NCBI GenBank assembly: GCA_016296785.1
Contig: JAEDHX010000010.1
Location: 1-37,885, forward strand
DNA: 37,885 nucleotides
Source: Coprococcus sp.
GTDB taxonomy: Bacteria > Bacillota > Clostridia > Lachnospirales > Lachnospiraceae
Direction of reading: 5' to 3'
Within the stretch, counting starts at the first letter, position 1, and each line of letters opens with the position of its first letter. The notes beneath the pieces were generated by a model. The model made no database searches. It had not been told where the DNA came from and saw nothing but the letters and a program-made list of their open reading frames with translations. The position numbers and the translations under genes were made by a program. Shown piece after piece: positions 16,033 to 25,343 of the stretch.

Positions 16033-18252
16033 ATGGAGGATAATAGATTTGAAGAGGAAGTAGTAGTATCAGATTATAATGATTTTGGTGAACCGGTTGT
16101 TGTTAATATGCCTAAGAAGAAGAAAACCGGATTTGTTATAGGTGTTACTGTTGGGGCAATATTTGCTGTAGCAGCAATAGTAATTGTATTATTCTTTGTT
16201 TTTCGAAAGACGCCATATGAGGCGGTAACAGAGGCATTTAATAATTCGTATGGTGAATTGGAGGATAAGAGCTTTTCTCCGTATGAGGAGATTTTTGGAT
16301 TATCAGATTTCTCTGATGAAGATTTGAATGTAGTTTTTGACGGTACTATTAATAGTATGTTTAAGGAAAAAAAGCTTTCGGGAATTACATTTAATATTGA
16401 GGCACAGGCTAAGAATTCGGATAATAGTACGGATATGAGCCTTCTTTCAGGCTTTACTAAGAATGATCAGACAATCAACGCGAATTTCTATAAAATAGGC
16501 GATATGTTATATCAGGAGATGCCGGAGATATATAATGCCGTTTTTTCATATGATATGACAGAATTATCAAATGATAGTATGGAATCAGTTGATTCTGAAG
16601 AAATGAAGGCAGTCAGGGAATTATATGATAAGTATATGATTCCTGCTGCAGAGCAGCTTAAGAATTCAGTTACATACGAGAAGCTTGATAAGGAAAAGAT
16701 AACAAATGCTAACGGCGATACAATTAAATGTAAGAAGTATCTTGTTACTGTTCCTTCCGAGGCAGTAACTGAATATGTTGGGGCATTTGGCAACTTTATT
16801 TCTGAATACACAAAGACATATATGGAAGATTACATATATGATGAGCTTAATATTTCCAAGACACAGTTTGACGAGATTATGGGTAATATAAAGACATATT
16901 GGGAACTTGTTTTCCCAAGTGACTTTAAGCTTTATGTATATGTAGATCATAAGAAGCTTGCCCGTACAGAGTTTAACTACAAGTTTATTATGCTTGGAGC
17001 AAATGTATCTTTTGTAGTTGATTACATGGGTAAGGATTATGTAATGAGAGATGTAGACGGTACGGTAGCATTTTCATATAATGATAATAGTGTAGAGATT
17101 TCATTTGCAAACAAGCAGGAGCCTTCAGATAATAAGGTAACAGGGCAAACAGAGCTGATAATTTCAAGTAATAACTCTTCGTTATTTAGCTTTTCAGGCT
17201 CATCTGAATATGACAAATCAACCGGAGCTTATCAGCTGTCTTCAAAGATTAATACTGCAGATGAGAATAGCATGTGCTTTGATGTAGAAGCTACAATAAA
17301 TAACATAAAAAAGGGTGAATCCTTTGATGTTGATGTAAAATCAGTAAGAGCTTATGATGGAAAGGACGAATATTTCTCATTTAGTGGTAAGGCAACCTGC
17401 AGTAACTTAAATAAGGAGCTAGCAAAGCCAAACCTTGACAATGTTGTTCCATATAATGAAGTTAATGAGAAGGGTGGCTTCTCACGATACATTAATAAAG
17501 AAGGTGTTGATAAGATATCTGAATCCTGGAGCGAATCCTTAATTGATAATTCAGAGGTGGAGCTTGCACGCCTAAATGATGAGATAGAATTGAATTCATC
17601 AAAGGAGAGTATGGAAAGCTCGTTGTATGAACAGGAAATGCAGAGTCAAAAGGCCAAAGGGGCTGAGGAAGAAAGCCAAATAATGAATGATTGTAAATCA
17701 GCTGAGGAAGCAGATACTAAATATGCTTCATTAGATTGTGTAGATGTCACAGATAATGATGCGGAGTCATCTGAAATAGAGATATATAGTTCAAAAGAGG
17801 ATAGCATTACAAATCAGAGTGATAATAATGTATATCTCAAGCTTGATGGATATGAGATTGCAATTAATGAGCCGGAAGGCTTTGAAAGAGGATATGCACA
17901 AGAAGACGGAATATGTATCTTCAATGACGACTATAATATATATTATTATATATATACTGATTTTGATAAGAACGAATTCTGCAAGGACCTGCTTTCGGAC
18001 TATGAAGAGATTAATAACTGTGTAGTTGATTCTCAGACAGAGGAGGTTATTAAACTGTCTGACGGAACCGAGATTTCGTGTATAGTAATGAAGATTGATT
18101 TTGATGGCTCTGAGATAACGGATATTTATTATTTGTTCCCATTAGGTGATGAGGATTATGTATTGTGCAATACAGAGATATGGGATGGTGATGCAGAGCT
18201 TATAGAAATTGCGGATATGTTTGTTAATACTAGTATAATAGAAGTAAGATAG
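16033..18252 (+). CDS. Large membrane-anchored extracytoplasmic protein, unknown function
   Basis: A 739-residue protein that I cannot assign. A short acidic cytoplasmic segment (1-32) with a KKKK stop precedes a single strong membrane span (about 35-58). The rest should be outside the cell. Residues 60-480 are rich in beta strands, Asp, Ser and Asn, with repeats of the kind NNSVEISFANK and SSLFSFSGSSEY that suggest a lipoprotein-localisation-like or beta-sandwich fold. Residues 500-600 are a Ser/Glu-rich, low-complexity linker. Residues about 605-739 form a compact C-terminal module beginning VYLKLDGYEIAINEPEGFE with six or so aromatic-rich strands. AGAGGTTG at 16020-16027 is the SD. aroD starts 15 bases after it, so the two are cotranscribed. 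Confidence 0.75.
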   Translation: MEDNRFEEEVVVSDYNDFGEPVVVNMPKKKKTGFVIGVTVGAIFAVAAIVIVLFFVFRKTPYEAVTEAFNNSYGELEDKSFSPYEEIFGLSDFSDEDLNVVFDGTINSMFKEKKLSGITFNIEAQAKNSDNSTDMSLLSGFTKNDQTINANFYKIGDMLYQEMPEIYNAVFSYDMTELSNDSMESVDSEEMKAVRELYDKYMIPAAEQLKNSVTYEKLDKEKITNANGDTIKCKKYLVTVPSEAVTEYVGAFGNFISEYTKTYMEDYIYDELNISKTQFDEIMGNIKTYWELVFPSDFKLYVYVDHKKLARTEFNYKFIMLGANVSFVVDYMGKDYVMRDVDGTVAFSYNDNSVEISFANKQEPSDNKVTGQTELIISSNNSSLFSFSGSSEYDKSTGAYQLSSKINTADENSMCFDVEATINNIKKGESFDVDVKSVRAYDGKDEYFSFSGKATCSNLNKELAKPNLDNVVPYNEVNEKGGFSRYINKEGVDKISESWSESLIDNSEVELARLNDEIELNSSKESMESSLYEQEMQSQKAKGAEEESQIMNDCKSAEEADTKYASLDCVDVTDNDAESSEIEIYSSKEDSITNQSDNNVYLKLDGYEIAINEPEGFERGYAQEDGICIFNDDYNIYYYIYTDFDKNEFCKDLLSDYEEINNCVVDSQTEEVIKLSDGTEISCIVMKIDFDGSEITDIYYLFPLGDEDYVLCNTEIWDGDAELIEIADMFVNTSIIEVR

Positions 18253-18266
18253 CTTGGGAGACAATT

Positions 18267-19037
18267 ATGAAAGTTGTAAATGTTAAGGGCGTAGCTATTG
18301 GAGAGGGCATGACAAAGATATGTGTACCGATAGTTGCAGCAACAGACTATGATATAGATTATCAGCTTAGAATCATTAGCAAATCAAAGACAGATATGGT
18401 TGAATTCAGAGCAGATATATATGATGGATGCTTTGATGAGGAGGCTCTTCTTAGTACTCTTAAGAAGATACATGACAGACTTGAGAAATACCCTATTATT
18501 TTTACCTTTAGAACAAAGAGTGAGGGGGGTAACAGAGAAGCTTCGCTTGGTATGTATGAGAATTTGTTGATGAGTGCCATTAATAGCGGATACATAGATA
18601 TTGTTGATATTGAATATTTTCAAGGACCTGATGTTGTATCCAGACTTACCACTATGGCTCATGATAAGGGAGTATATGTCATTTCTTCTAATCATGATTT
18701 TAAATCAACTATTCCTATGGAGCAGATAGTTGCAAGATTTAAGGAAATGATTGCGACAGGTGCAGACATAGCTAAGATTGCAATGATGCCGGAAAATGGT
18801 GCGCAGGTTGTCGATATGATGCAGGCAGCAAAGGAGCTTCAGGAGTCAGGTAATGAAACTCCTCTCATAGTTATTTCAATGGGACAACTTGGTACGGAGA
18901 CTAGAACTACAGGTGAAATGTATGGCAACAGTGTCTCATTTGCAACAGCAGGTATACCATCTGCACCGGGACAGATAGATGTGGAGGCATTAAGAAGCCA
19001 GCTTGAGATGATACATCATATTATTGTTGGATATTAG
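18267..19037 (+). CDS. aroD: 3-dehydroquinate dehydratase, type I
   Basis: A class I dehydroquinase of 256 residues that converts 3-dehydroquinate to 3-dehydroshikimate in the shikimate pathway. The Schiff-base lysine (GADIAKIAMMPE, Lys170) and the general base (ISSNHDF, His143) fall at the same residue numbers as in the well-studied Salmonella/E. coli enzyme. The carboxylate-binding Arg occurs in GTETRTTGEMYG. The TIM-barrel length is normal. TTGGGAG at 18254-18260 is the SD. No other aro gene is adjacent; its partner is the membrane protein upstream, with no evident functional link. Confidence 0.95.
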   Translation: MKVVNVKGVAIGEGMTKICVPIVAATDYDIDYQLRIISKSKTDMVEFRADIYDGCFDEEALLSTLKKIHDRLEKYPIIFTFRTKSEGGNREASLGMYENLLMSAINSGYIDIVDIEYFQGPDVVSRLTTMAHDKGVYVISSNHDFKSTIPMEQIVARFKEMIATGADIAKIAMMPENGAQVVDMMQAAKELQESGNETPLIVISMGQLGTETRTTGEMYGNSVSFATAGIPSAPGQIDVEALRSQLEMIHHIIVGY

Positions 19038-19075
19038 TGTACATAGATTCGGTAATATTATAATTATGTAATGGA

Positions 19076-19130
19076 AAGGAACTGATTAATGCAGTGTAAC
19101 AAATTGCGCATTGTAGTAAGACAGTTCCTT
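19076..19130 (+). promoter_or_regulatory. Stem-loop between aroD and the decarboxylase gene
   Basis: AAGGAACTG at 19076-19084 pairs exactly with CAGTTCCTT at 19122-19130, and an inner AATGC/GCATT stem stacks inside. A perfect dyad, CCATATATATGG (19133-19144), follows, then a T-rich run that ends about 20 bases before the TTG start. It could end the aroD transcript or act as a leader structure for the next operon. No known riboswitch motif is recognisable. The rest of this 133-base gap holds nothing else I can name. Confidence 0.4.
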
Positions 19131-19170
19131 CACCATATATATGGATATTTTTTGATTTGGAGAATGTGAA

Positions 19171-20661
19171 TTGAAGGAATATATTAATAAAGCACTAAAA
19201 GAATACAATACACTTGGTAAATATCCCTGGCATATGCCGGGCCATAAAAGACAGAACTATTTAGATGGCTTAGAAGCTGATAGCTTGTGGGAGGGTATCT
19301 TTAAGCTCGATTACACAGAGGCGAGAGATTTAGATGATATGCACAAACCAAAGCAATTTATAAAGGATAGCCTTTTTGATATTTCCGACGTATATGGAAC
19401 ATATAAATCATATATGCTTGTAAATGGTTCCACATCAGGTATTTTGTCGGCTATATTTGCAGTGACTAAACCGGGTGATAATGTATTAGTTGCACGTAAC
19501 TGCCATAAATCGGTATATAATGCAGTAGAGCTTAGAGGCCTTAATGCTTCATATATTACACCTTCATATATTGAAGGAACAGATATCCTTGATGCAATTG
19601 ATGCAGATAAGATATATATGATGCTAAATGATAAGAAGACGGAGGGCAAGAAAATAGCCGCAGTTGTTATTACTTCACCTACATATGAGGGAATAATATC
19701 AGATATTGAGCAAATTGCAGCTATTGTCCATGAATATGGAAGTATACTTATTGTTGATGAGGCACAGGGAGCACATTTTGAATATACATCACAATATACA
19801 AGTGCTATGAGACTTGGAGCAGATATTGTAATTGAAAGTCTTCATAAGACGATGCCTTCACTTACTCAGACTTCTCTTCTTCATTTGACAAACAGCAAAT
19901 TAGAAAAACGCGTTGAAAAGTATATGAGTATATTCCAGACCTCATCGCCATCATATATATTTATGCAAAGTATGGAGAAGGCGATATATTATGGTGAATG
20001 TAACCGGAAACAATTTGACTTGTATATGGATTTTTTGGATACATTCCGAAAACGCTTAGATAGCCTGAAGCATATCATATTACTTAAGCCTTCAACTGAC
20101 TTTGATAAGGGAAAGCTTGTACTTACAATAAAAAAAGATACATATATTACGATTGATGGAAGGGTGCTTCCATTTACGGGAGCCTTACTTGAAGAAATAT
20201 TGGCAGATTGTTATGGACAGGTTGCAGAGATGGCTTCTCTAAATTATACTATACTTATGACTTCAGTTTTTGACAAAGAGAAAGCATATAATAATCTGTA
20301 TTACGCACTTTGTGATATTGATAGTAAGCTATTTATTAAGGAGTCTGATGAATGCAGCGGTTATGGTAATTCTTTTCATGTGCCATGTGCTGTTATCAGG
20401 CCTGATATTGCACTTGATATGGATAAGGAACAAATACCACTTTGTAATGCACTAGATCAAGTTGCTTCAGAATATGTATATGCATACCCTCCGGGCATAC
20501 CGGTATTAGTTCCCGGAGAAAGGATAGATAGACAGACAATTAATAGTATTCATAAGATGGTATATGGGGGACTCAATGTTGAAGGCATCATAATAAATGA
20601 TGAGCGTGAAGTGTATATTGATGTAATAAAAGAGAAGGAGATTACTTATGGAAAAGAATGA
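19171..20661 (+). CDS. Orn/Lys/Arg decarboxylase-family PLP enzyme (YaaO-like)
   Basis: A 496-residue, fold-type I PLP enzyme of the Orn/Lys/Arg decarboxylase group. It contains VNGSTSG (phosphate-binding turn), VDEAQGAHF (Asp pairing with the PLP ring nitrogen) and SLHKTMPSLTQ with Schiff-base Lys226. The C-terminal Pro/Gly block AYPPGIPVLVPGE is typical of the YaaO/SpeA-like clade. The amino acid substrate is not readable; arginine or lysine is most common. The start is TTG 19171, nine bases after GGAG at 19158-19161; no ATG fits. It leads the cluster to rsmI. Bacillus subtilis has yaaO at the corresponding place before tmk. The product would be a polyamine precursor or diamine. Confidence 0.88.
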   Translation: MKEYINKALKEYNTLGKYPWHMPGHKRQNYLDGLEADSLWEGIFKLDYTEARDLDDMHKPKQFIKDSLFDISDVYGTYKSYMLVNGSTSGILSAIFAVTKPGDNVLVARNCHKSVYNAVELRGLNASYITPSYIEGTDILDAIDADKIYMMLNDKKTEGKKIAAVVITSPTYEGIISDIEQIAAIVHEYGSILIVDEAQGAHFEYTSQYTSAMRLGADIVIESLHKTMPSLTQTSLLHLTNSKLEKRVEKYMSIFQTSSPSYIFMQSMEKAIYYGECNRKQFDLYMDFLDTFRKRLDSLKHIILLKPSTDFDKGKLVLTIKKDTYITIDGRVLPFTGALLEEILADCYGQVAEMASLNYTILMTSVFDKEKAYNNLYYALCDIDSKLFIKESDECSGYGNSFHVPCAVIRPDIALDMDKEQIPLCNALDQVASEYVYAYPPGIPVLVPGERIDRQTINSIHKMVYGGLNVEGIIINDEREVYIDVIKEKEITYGKE

Positions 20662-21970
20662 AAAAAGAAATGCAATAGCATTGCTTCCGATTTTGGTATT
20701 CGTTGTTTCCTATTTGGGACTTGGAATACTATTTGAATATGGATTAAAAATCGAAATGGGATTCTACAATATTCCGGTTGTAGTTATATTTCTTGTTGCA
20801 CTTCTTGTTGCATGCTTGCAGAACAGGAAGCTTAAGCTAGAAAAGAAACTTGAGATTATGGGACAGGGAATAAGCGACCCTAATATTATTACTATGATTG
20901 TAATATTTATGCTTGCCGGTATATTTGTTGGAGTAGTTGGAAGATCCTCGGCTAACAGCGTGGCTTACTTTATTTTGTCACTTATCCCACCACAGTTTTC
21001 AGTAGTAGTATTATTTGTTGTAAGCTGTTTCGTTTCTCTTGCCATGGGAACCTCTGTTGGTACTATTACACTTATCGTTCCGATTGGAATTGCAGTATCT
21101 GATGCTTCCGGATTTTCGATGCCTCTATGCATCGCATCAGTTATGGGTGGTGCAATGTTTGGAGATAATCTTTCCTTTATTTCTGACACAACTATTGCTG
21201 CCTGTAATGGTCAGGGCTGTGCGATGAAGGATAAATTTAAGGAAAACAGCTTTATTGCCATACCTGCTGCTATAGTCAGCTTAGTAATTATCTTCTTATT
21301 ATCAATTAGCAGCTATAATGGGGGATATGTTAAGGGAGAATATGATTTAATCCAGGTTATTCCATATCTTCTTGTACTTGTTTGTGGTATTGTAGGATTA
21401 AATGTATTTGTTGTATTATTGATTGGAATTGTAAGTGGTTCAATTATTATGCTGGCAACAGGCTCTATATATCCAACTGAACTACTTACAAATATGGGTA
21501 ATGGCGCCGCCGGAATGTTTGAAACCAGTATGGTAGCTATTCTGGTTGCAGCTATATGTGCACTGATTAAGGAGCATGGAGGATTTGCCGCATTATTGCA
21601 TTGGATAAAGTCAGTATTTAGGGGCGAAAAGGGCGGATTGCTAGGCATGGGTCTTTTGGTTGGACTTATGGATATTGCTACTGCAAATAATACTGTTGCA
21701 ATTGTAATGGCTAATCCTATTGCAAAGGAGATGGCTAAGGATTATGGAATCAGTAATAAGAAGGCAGCTTCAATTCTTGATACTTTCTCCTGTATTTTCC
21801 AAGGCGTAATTCCTTATGGTGCACAGATGCTCGTAGCTATTGCGGCAGCATCGGAGCTTGGAAAGAGCGTGAGTGCATTTGAGATATTGCCACTACTGTT
21901 TTATCCATATATGTTGCTTGTAAGCTCTTTGATTTTCATATTTGTTATAAAGAAAAGAAAAAAGGCGTAG
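20648..21970 (+). CDS. Na+/H+ antiporter, NhaC family
   Basis: A 440-residue polytopic membrane protein with about eleven spans, related to NhaC-type antiporters. Family features include the conserved ISDPNIITM-like entry region, SLAMGTSVGTITLIVPIG, the FGDNLSFISDTTIAA block with its acidic residues in the middle of the membrane, and the C-terminal DIATANNTVAIV and DTFSCIFQGVIPYGAQ blocks. It overlaps the decarboxylase by 14 bases, and its SD AAGGAG lies within the upstream coding region. This implies translational coupling. Proton-consuming decarboxylation together with ion exchange would make sense in acid or sodium stress, which is inference. It could also exchange another cation or an amine. 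The gene is absent from the equivalent B. subtilis cluster. Confidence 0.82.
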   Translation: MEKNEKRNAIALLPILVFVVSYLGLGILFEYGLKIEMGFYNIPVVVIFLVALLVACLQNRKLKLEKKLEIMGQGISDPNIITMIVIFMLAGIFVGVVGRSSANSVAYFILSLIPPQFSVVVLFVVSCFVSLAMGTSVGTITLIVPIGIAVSDASGFSMPLCIASVMGGAMFGDNLSFISDTTIAACNGQGCAMKDKFKENSFIAIPAAIVSLVIIFLLSISSYNGGYVKGEYDLIQVIPYLLVLVCGIVGLNVFVVLLIGIVSGSIIMLATGSIYPTELLTNMGNGAAGMFETSMVAILVAAICALIKEHGGFAALLHWIKSVFRGEKGGLLGMGLLVGLMDIATANNTVAIVMANPIAKEMAKDYGISNKKAASILDTFSCIFQGVIPYGAQMLVAIAAASELGKSVSAFEILPLLFYPYMLLVSSLIFIFVIKKRKKA

Positions 21971-22006
21971 TTAAATTATTACTGATAATATGAGGAGAAC
22001 TAATAA

Positions 22007-22624
22007 ATGCAGGGAATATTTATCACAATGGAGGGACCGGACGGAGCCGGCAAATCAACGCAGATAGATATGCTTAAGGAATTTCTTGAAGAGAAGGGTT
22101 ATGATGTGCTTATTACACGTGATCCCGGAGGCAATGAAATAAGCGAGGCAATACGTGGTGTTATTTTGAATAAAGAATATACAAAGATGGGACATATGAC
22201 TGAACTCCTTTTATATGCAGCGGCGAGGGCACAGCTCGTAAAGGAGAATATTATGCCTGCGCTTATGTCCGGAAAAGCAGTTATTGCTGACAGATTTGTA
22301 GATTCATCTGCTGTATATCAGGGAATTGGAAGAGGCCTTGGAGTCGATACGGTATATAAGGTAAATGAATTTGCTCTTCAGGGTATTATGCCTGATATGA
22401 CGTTCCTTATGGATCTTGATGCGAAGGTAGGAATTGCAAGAAAGAAGAATCAGGCAGAGCTTGACAGGATGGAGAGTGAGACACTTGAATTCCATGAAAA
22501 GGTTGTTGAAGGATACAGATTGCTTGCAGAGCAGAATAAGGATAGAATTGTAAAAATAGATGCTTCTTTGCCTATTTTAGATATTCATGATATAATAATC
22601 AAACATGTAAAAGAGAAGCTATAA
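22007..22624 (+). CDS. tmk: Thymidylate kinase
   Basis: Phosphorylates dTMP to dTDP for DNA synthesis. P-loop GPDGAGKST (residues 9-17) and the DRFVDSSAVYQG motif (98-109), which binds the nucleotide sugar and phosphate, are both present. Length (205) is normal. A variant of the usual TREPGG loop reads TRDPGG at about residues 36-41, a conservative change. GAGGAG at 21991-21996 is a good SD ahead of the ATG. It lies between the NhaC gene and holB, as tmk lies before holB in many Bacillota. Confidence 0.95.
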   Translation: MQGIFITMEGPDGAGKSTQIDMLKEFLEEKGYDVLITRDPGGNEISEAIRGVILNKEYTKMGHMTELLLYAAARAQLVKENIMPALMSGKAVIADRFVDSSAVYQGIGRGLGVDTVYKVNEFALQGIMPDMTFLMDLDAKVGIARKKNQAELDRMESETLEFHEKVVEGYRLLAEQNKDRIVKIDASLPILDIHDIIIKHVKEKL

Positions 22625-22672
22625 ATATTTGTTGCTTGATATTATAAGCTTGTTAAGATTGGGGTGATAATC

Positions 22673-23665
22673 ATGATGGATTTTTCAGAAATTATTGGAC
22701 ATGAGGATATTATAAGACATTTCAAGAGTAGTATTGAGATGGGTAAGATATCGCAGGGATATATTATTAATGGTGAAAGAGGAAGCGGTAAGAAAACTCT
22801 TACAAGAGCTATTATTAAGACACTTCAGTGCGAAGAGGGCGGAACCGAGCCTTGTAACGGATGTAAATCATGTCTTCAATGTGAAACCGGAAATCAGCCG
22901 GATATTAACTGGATTACTCATGATAAGCCAAATGTTATTTCAGTTGAAGAAGTCAGAGATCAGATTAATAAGGATATAGATATTAAGCCATATAGCAGCA
23001 GATATAAGATATATGTGGTTGATGATGCACAGCTGCTTAATGTTCAGGCTCAGAATGCTCTGCTAAAGACAATTGAGGAACCACCTGAATATGCAATTTT
23101 CTTTTTATTGACTAACAATATTTCTAAGCTTTTACCTACAATCATATCAAGATGTATTACACTAAGCATTAAGCCTGTAAGGGAAAGGGATGTACTTGAT
23201 TATCTTGTTAATGAGTTAAAGCTTGATAATGAGAAGGCTAACTTTTGCATGGAATTTGCCCAGGGTAACCTTGGAAAAGCAATAAGACTTGCCAAGAGTG
23301 AGGAATATGGTGAAATTAAGCATGATGTAGTGATACTCATGAGGAAGATGGAGAGTCTTTCTGTTGATGATATTATATATACTATAAAGAATATGAACCA
23401 TTATAAGCTTAAGATTAGTGACTATATTGATATGATGATGATGTGGTATAGAGATATTCTTATGCTAAAGGTTACTAATAATCCCGGCAAGCTAATGTTT
23501 AAGGAGTATTATTCTGATATTAAGAAGCAGTCAGTTCATATTTCCTATGAGGGAATAGAGAATGTGACTAAGGCTATGGATAAAGCAAAGCAAAGACTTG
23601 AAGCAAATGTTAATTTTGATATTGTCTTGGAATTAATGCTGCTTACTATGAAGGAGAACAGATAA
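22673..23665 (+). CDS. holB: DNA polymerase III delta' subunit
   Basis: Clamp-loader subunit that helps load the sliding clamp. It has an AAA+ N-domain with a degenerate P-loop (NGERGSGKKT) and a four-cysteine zinc-binding insert, CEEGG..CNGCKSCLQC (about 49-70). It also has VDDAQLLNVQAQNALLKTIEEPP and a sensor-1 ISRC. The C-terminal helical collar domain is at about 215-330. A lysine where the P-loop Thr/Ser would be fits delta', which usually does not hydrolyse ATP. I start at ATG 22673, eight bases after the GGGG SD; a GTG at 22664 lies in the SD itself. The stop shares one base with the next start (TAATG), giving translational coupling. Confidence 0.9.
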   Translation: MMDFSEIIGHEDIIRHFKSSIEMGKISQGYIINGERGSGKKTLTRAIIKTLQCEEGGTEPCNGCKSCLQCETGNQPDINWITHDKPNVISVEEVRDQINKDIDIKPYSSRYKIYVVDDAQLLNVQAQNALLKTIEEPPEYAIFFLLTNNISKLLPTIISRCITLSIKPVRERDVLDYLVNELKLDNEKANFCMEFAQGNLGKAIRLAKSEEYGEIKHDVVILMRKMESLSVDDIIYTIKNMNHYKLKISDYIDMMMMWYRDILMLKVTNNPGKLMFKEYYSDIKKQSVHISYEGIENVTKAMDKAKQRLEANVNFDIVLELMLLTMKENR

Positions 23666-24573
23666 TGAAGGAAATAATAGGTGTAAGGTTTAGACCTAAT
23701 GGTAAAATATATTTTTTTGATCCGGTAGATTTTGAAATTGAGGTTGGACAGTATGTTATCGTCGAAACAGCAAGAGGCGTAGAATATGGTAAGGTTGTAA
23801 TCGGAAGAAGAAATGTTGAGGAAACAAAGATTATAGCATCTCTTAAACCGATTATGAGAATTGCAACAGAAGAGGATAGCAAGAAATACGAAGAGAATAA
23901 GAAGAAGAGCAAGAAAGCATTTGATATCTGTCTTGAGAAGATTGCAAAGCATAAGCTTGATATGAAGCTTATTGAGGCTGAGTATACATTTGACAATAAT
24001 AAGGTATTATTCTATTTCACGGCAGATGGAAGAATTGATTTCCGTGAGCTTGTGAAGGATTTAGCATCAGTATTTAAGACAAGAATAGAGCTTAGACAGA
24101 TTGGCGTAAGAGATGAGACCAAGATGGTAGGCGGAATAGGTATATGCGGTAGAGAGCTTTGCTGTAATAAACATTTGTCAGAGTTTGTTCCTGTATCAAT
24201 AAAGATGGCGAAGGAGCAGAATCTTTCACTTAACCCAACAAAGATATCAGGAGTGTGCGGAAGACTTATGTGTTGTCTGAAGCATGAGCAGGATACCTAT
24301 GAGTATTTAAATGAGAAGCTTCCTAATGTTGGTGATTTTGTAAAGACTACAGATGGCAACAAGGGTGAGGTTTTATCGGTTAATGTACTGCGTCAGAAGG
24401 TTAGAATTATTGTAACTGACAAGGATGACAATAAAGAGGTTATGGAATATCCTGTGTCGGAGCTTAGATTTAAGCCAAGAAAGAGAAGAAATTCAGAACG
24501 TATCAGTGACGAAGAGTATAAAGCTCTCGAGGCTCTTGAAGATAAGGGAGGACAGTCACGATTCGATGATTAA
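23665..24573 (+). CDS. ricT: RicT/YaaT, PSP1 domain protein
   Basis: Homologue of B. subtilis YaaT (RicT), part of the Y complex that directs RNase Y to mRNA maturation. It belongs to the PSP1 family. The diagnostic Cys-rich part is GGIGICGRELCCNKHL...GVCGRLMCCLKHE (about residues 152-212), the site where RicT-type proteins bind a [4Fe-4S] cluster. The basic tail beyond residue 265 is variable. It follows holB with a one-base overlap and overlaps the next gene by eight bases. The other Y-complex genes, ricA and ricF, are not in this window. Confidence 0.9.
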   Translation: MKEIIGVRFRPNGKIYFFDPVDFEIEVGQYVIVETARGVEYGKVVIGRRNVEETKIIASLKPIMRIATEEDSKKYEENKKKSKKAFDICLEKIAKHKLDMKLIEAEYTFDNNKVLFYFTADGRIDFRELVKDLASVFKTRIELRQIGVRDETKMVGGIGICGRELCCNKHLSEFVPVSIKMAKEQNLSLNPTKISGVCGRLMCCLKHEQDTYEYLNEKLPNVGDFVKTTDGNKGEVLSVNVLRQKVRIIVTDKDDNKEVMEYPVSELRFKPRKRRNSERISDEEYKALEALEDKGGQSRFDD

Positions 24574-25312
24574 GCTTAAGCCAAATGAGAGAATTGATGA
24601 TTTGCAGTGCAAAGGCTATAGGATTATACAGAATAAGGAAATGTTCTGTTTTGGAATGGATGCCGTGCTTCTTGCAAATTTTGTAAAACAAAGGCCCGGA
24701 AACGAATGTATTGATCTTGGTACGGGTACAGGAATAATTCCTATACTTATGGCGGCAAAGGAGTGTGGCGGAGAGCCGCATTTTGTCGGTCTTGAGATAC
24801 AGGAAGCATGTGCTGACATGGCTAATAGAAGTGTCGAATTGAATGAGCTTATTGGTAAGGTAAGGATAGACCATGGAGATATAAAGGAGGTCGCTTGTAA
24901 TTACAAGAAGGCCTCCTTTGATATAGTTACATCAAATCCTCCTTATATAAGTGGCAATCACGGACTTCATAATCCTAATGAACCAAAGAATATTGCACGT
25001 CATGAAATTCTGGTTACACTTTCTGATGTGGTTTCTGCGGCTGCATATTTACTAAAGCCGGGAGGAAGCTTTTATATGATACATAAGCCTTTCAGGCTTG
25101 CGGAGATATTTGACTGTTTTATGAAAAACGGCCTAGAGCCTAAGCGTATGCAGTTAATACATCCATATATTGACAAAGAACCTAATATGGTAATTGTTGA
25201 GGGAGTAAAGGGCGGTAACAAAATGATTAAGATAGAGCCGCCATTAATAGTATATAAAGAACCGGGAGTTTATACGGAGGACCTGCTTTTGCGATATGGC
25301 AACAACGTATAA
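24566..25312 (+). CDS. trmN6: tRNA(Val) adenine-37 N6-methyltransferase-like (YabB)
   Basis: SAM-dependent methyltransferase of the YabB/YfiC (TrmN6) group, which modifies A37 of tRNA1(Val). The beginning, MIKLKPNERIDDLQ then FCFGMDAVLLANF, is distinctive for the family. SAM motif I is DLGTGTG (about residues 50-56). The N6-adenine catalytic motif NPPY (124-127) is intact. I place the start at ATG 24566, where homologous sequence begins; an upstream in-frame extension lies inside ricT. The nearest SD, GGGAGG, is 14 bases away, so coupling to ricT translation (8-base overlap) probably matters. B. subtilis has the same order with yabA between; yabA is absent here. Confidence 0.85.
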   Translation: MIKLKPNERIDDLQCKGYRIIQNKEMFCFGMDAVLLANFVKQRPGNECIDLGTGTGIIPILMAAKECGGEPHFVGLEIQEACADMANRSVELNELIGKVRIDHGDIKEVACNYKKASFDIVTSNPPYISGNHGLHNPNEPKNIARHEILVTLSDVVSAAAYLLKPGGSFYMIHKPFRLAEIFDCFMKNGLEPKRMQLIHPYIDKEPNMVIVEGVKGGNKMIKIEPPLIVYKEPGVYTEDLLLRYGNNV

Positions 25313-25343
25313 GTATTAATATATTTTAGCAGAGGAAAGAGCG

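Noticed and set aside
19038..19170. T-box or known riboswitch before the decarboxylase gene
   Set aside because: No T-box sequence or recognisable aptamer core; only simple stems are present.
24425..24565. Longer N-terminus for the YabB-like methyltransferase
   Set aside because: The extension lies inside ricT in another frame and has no resemblance to the family; similarity begins at ATG 24566.
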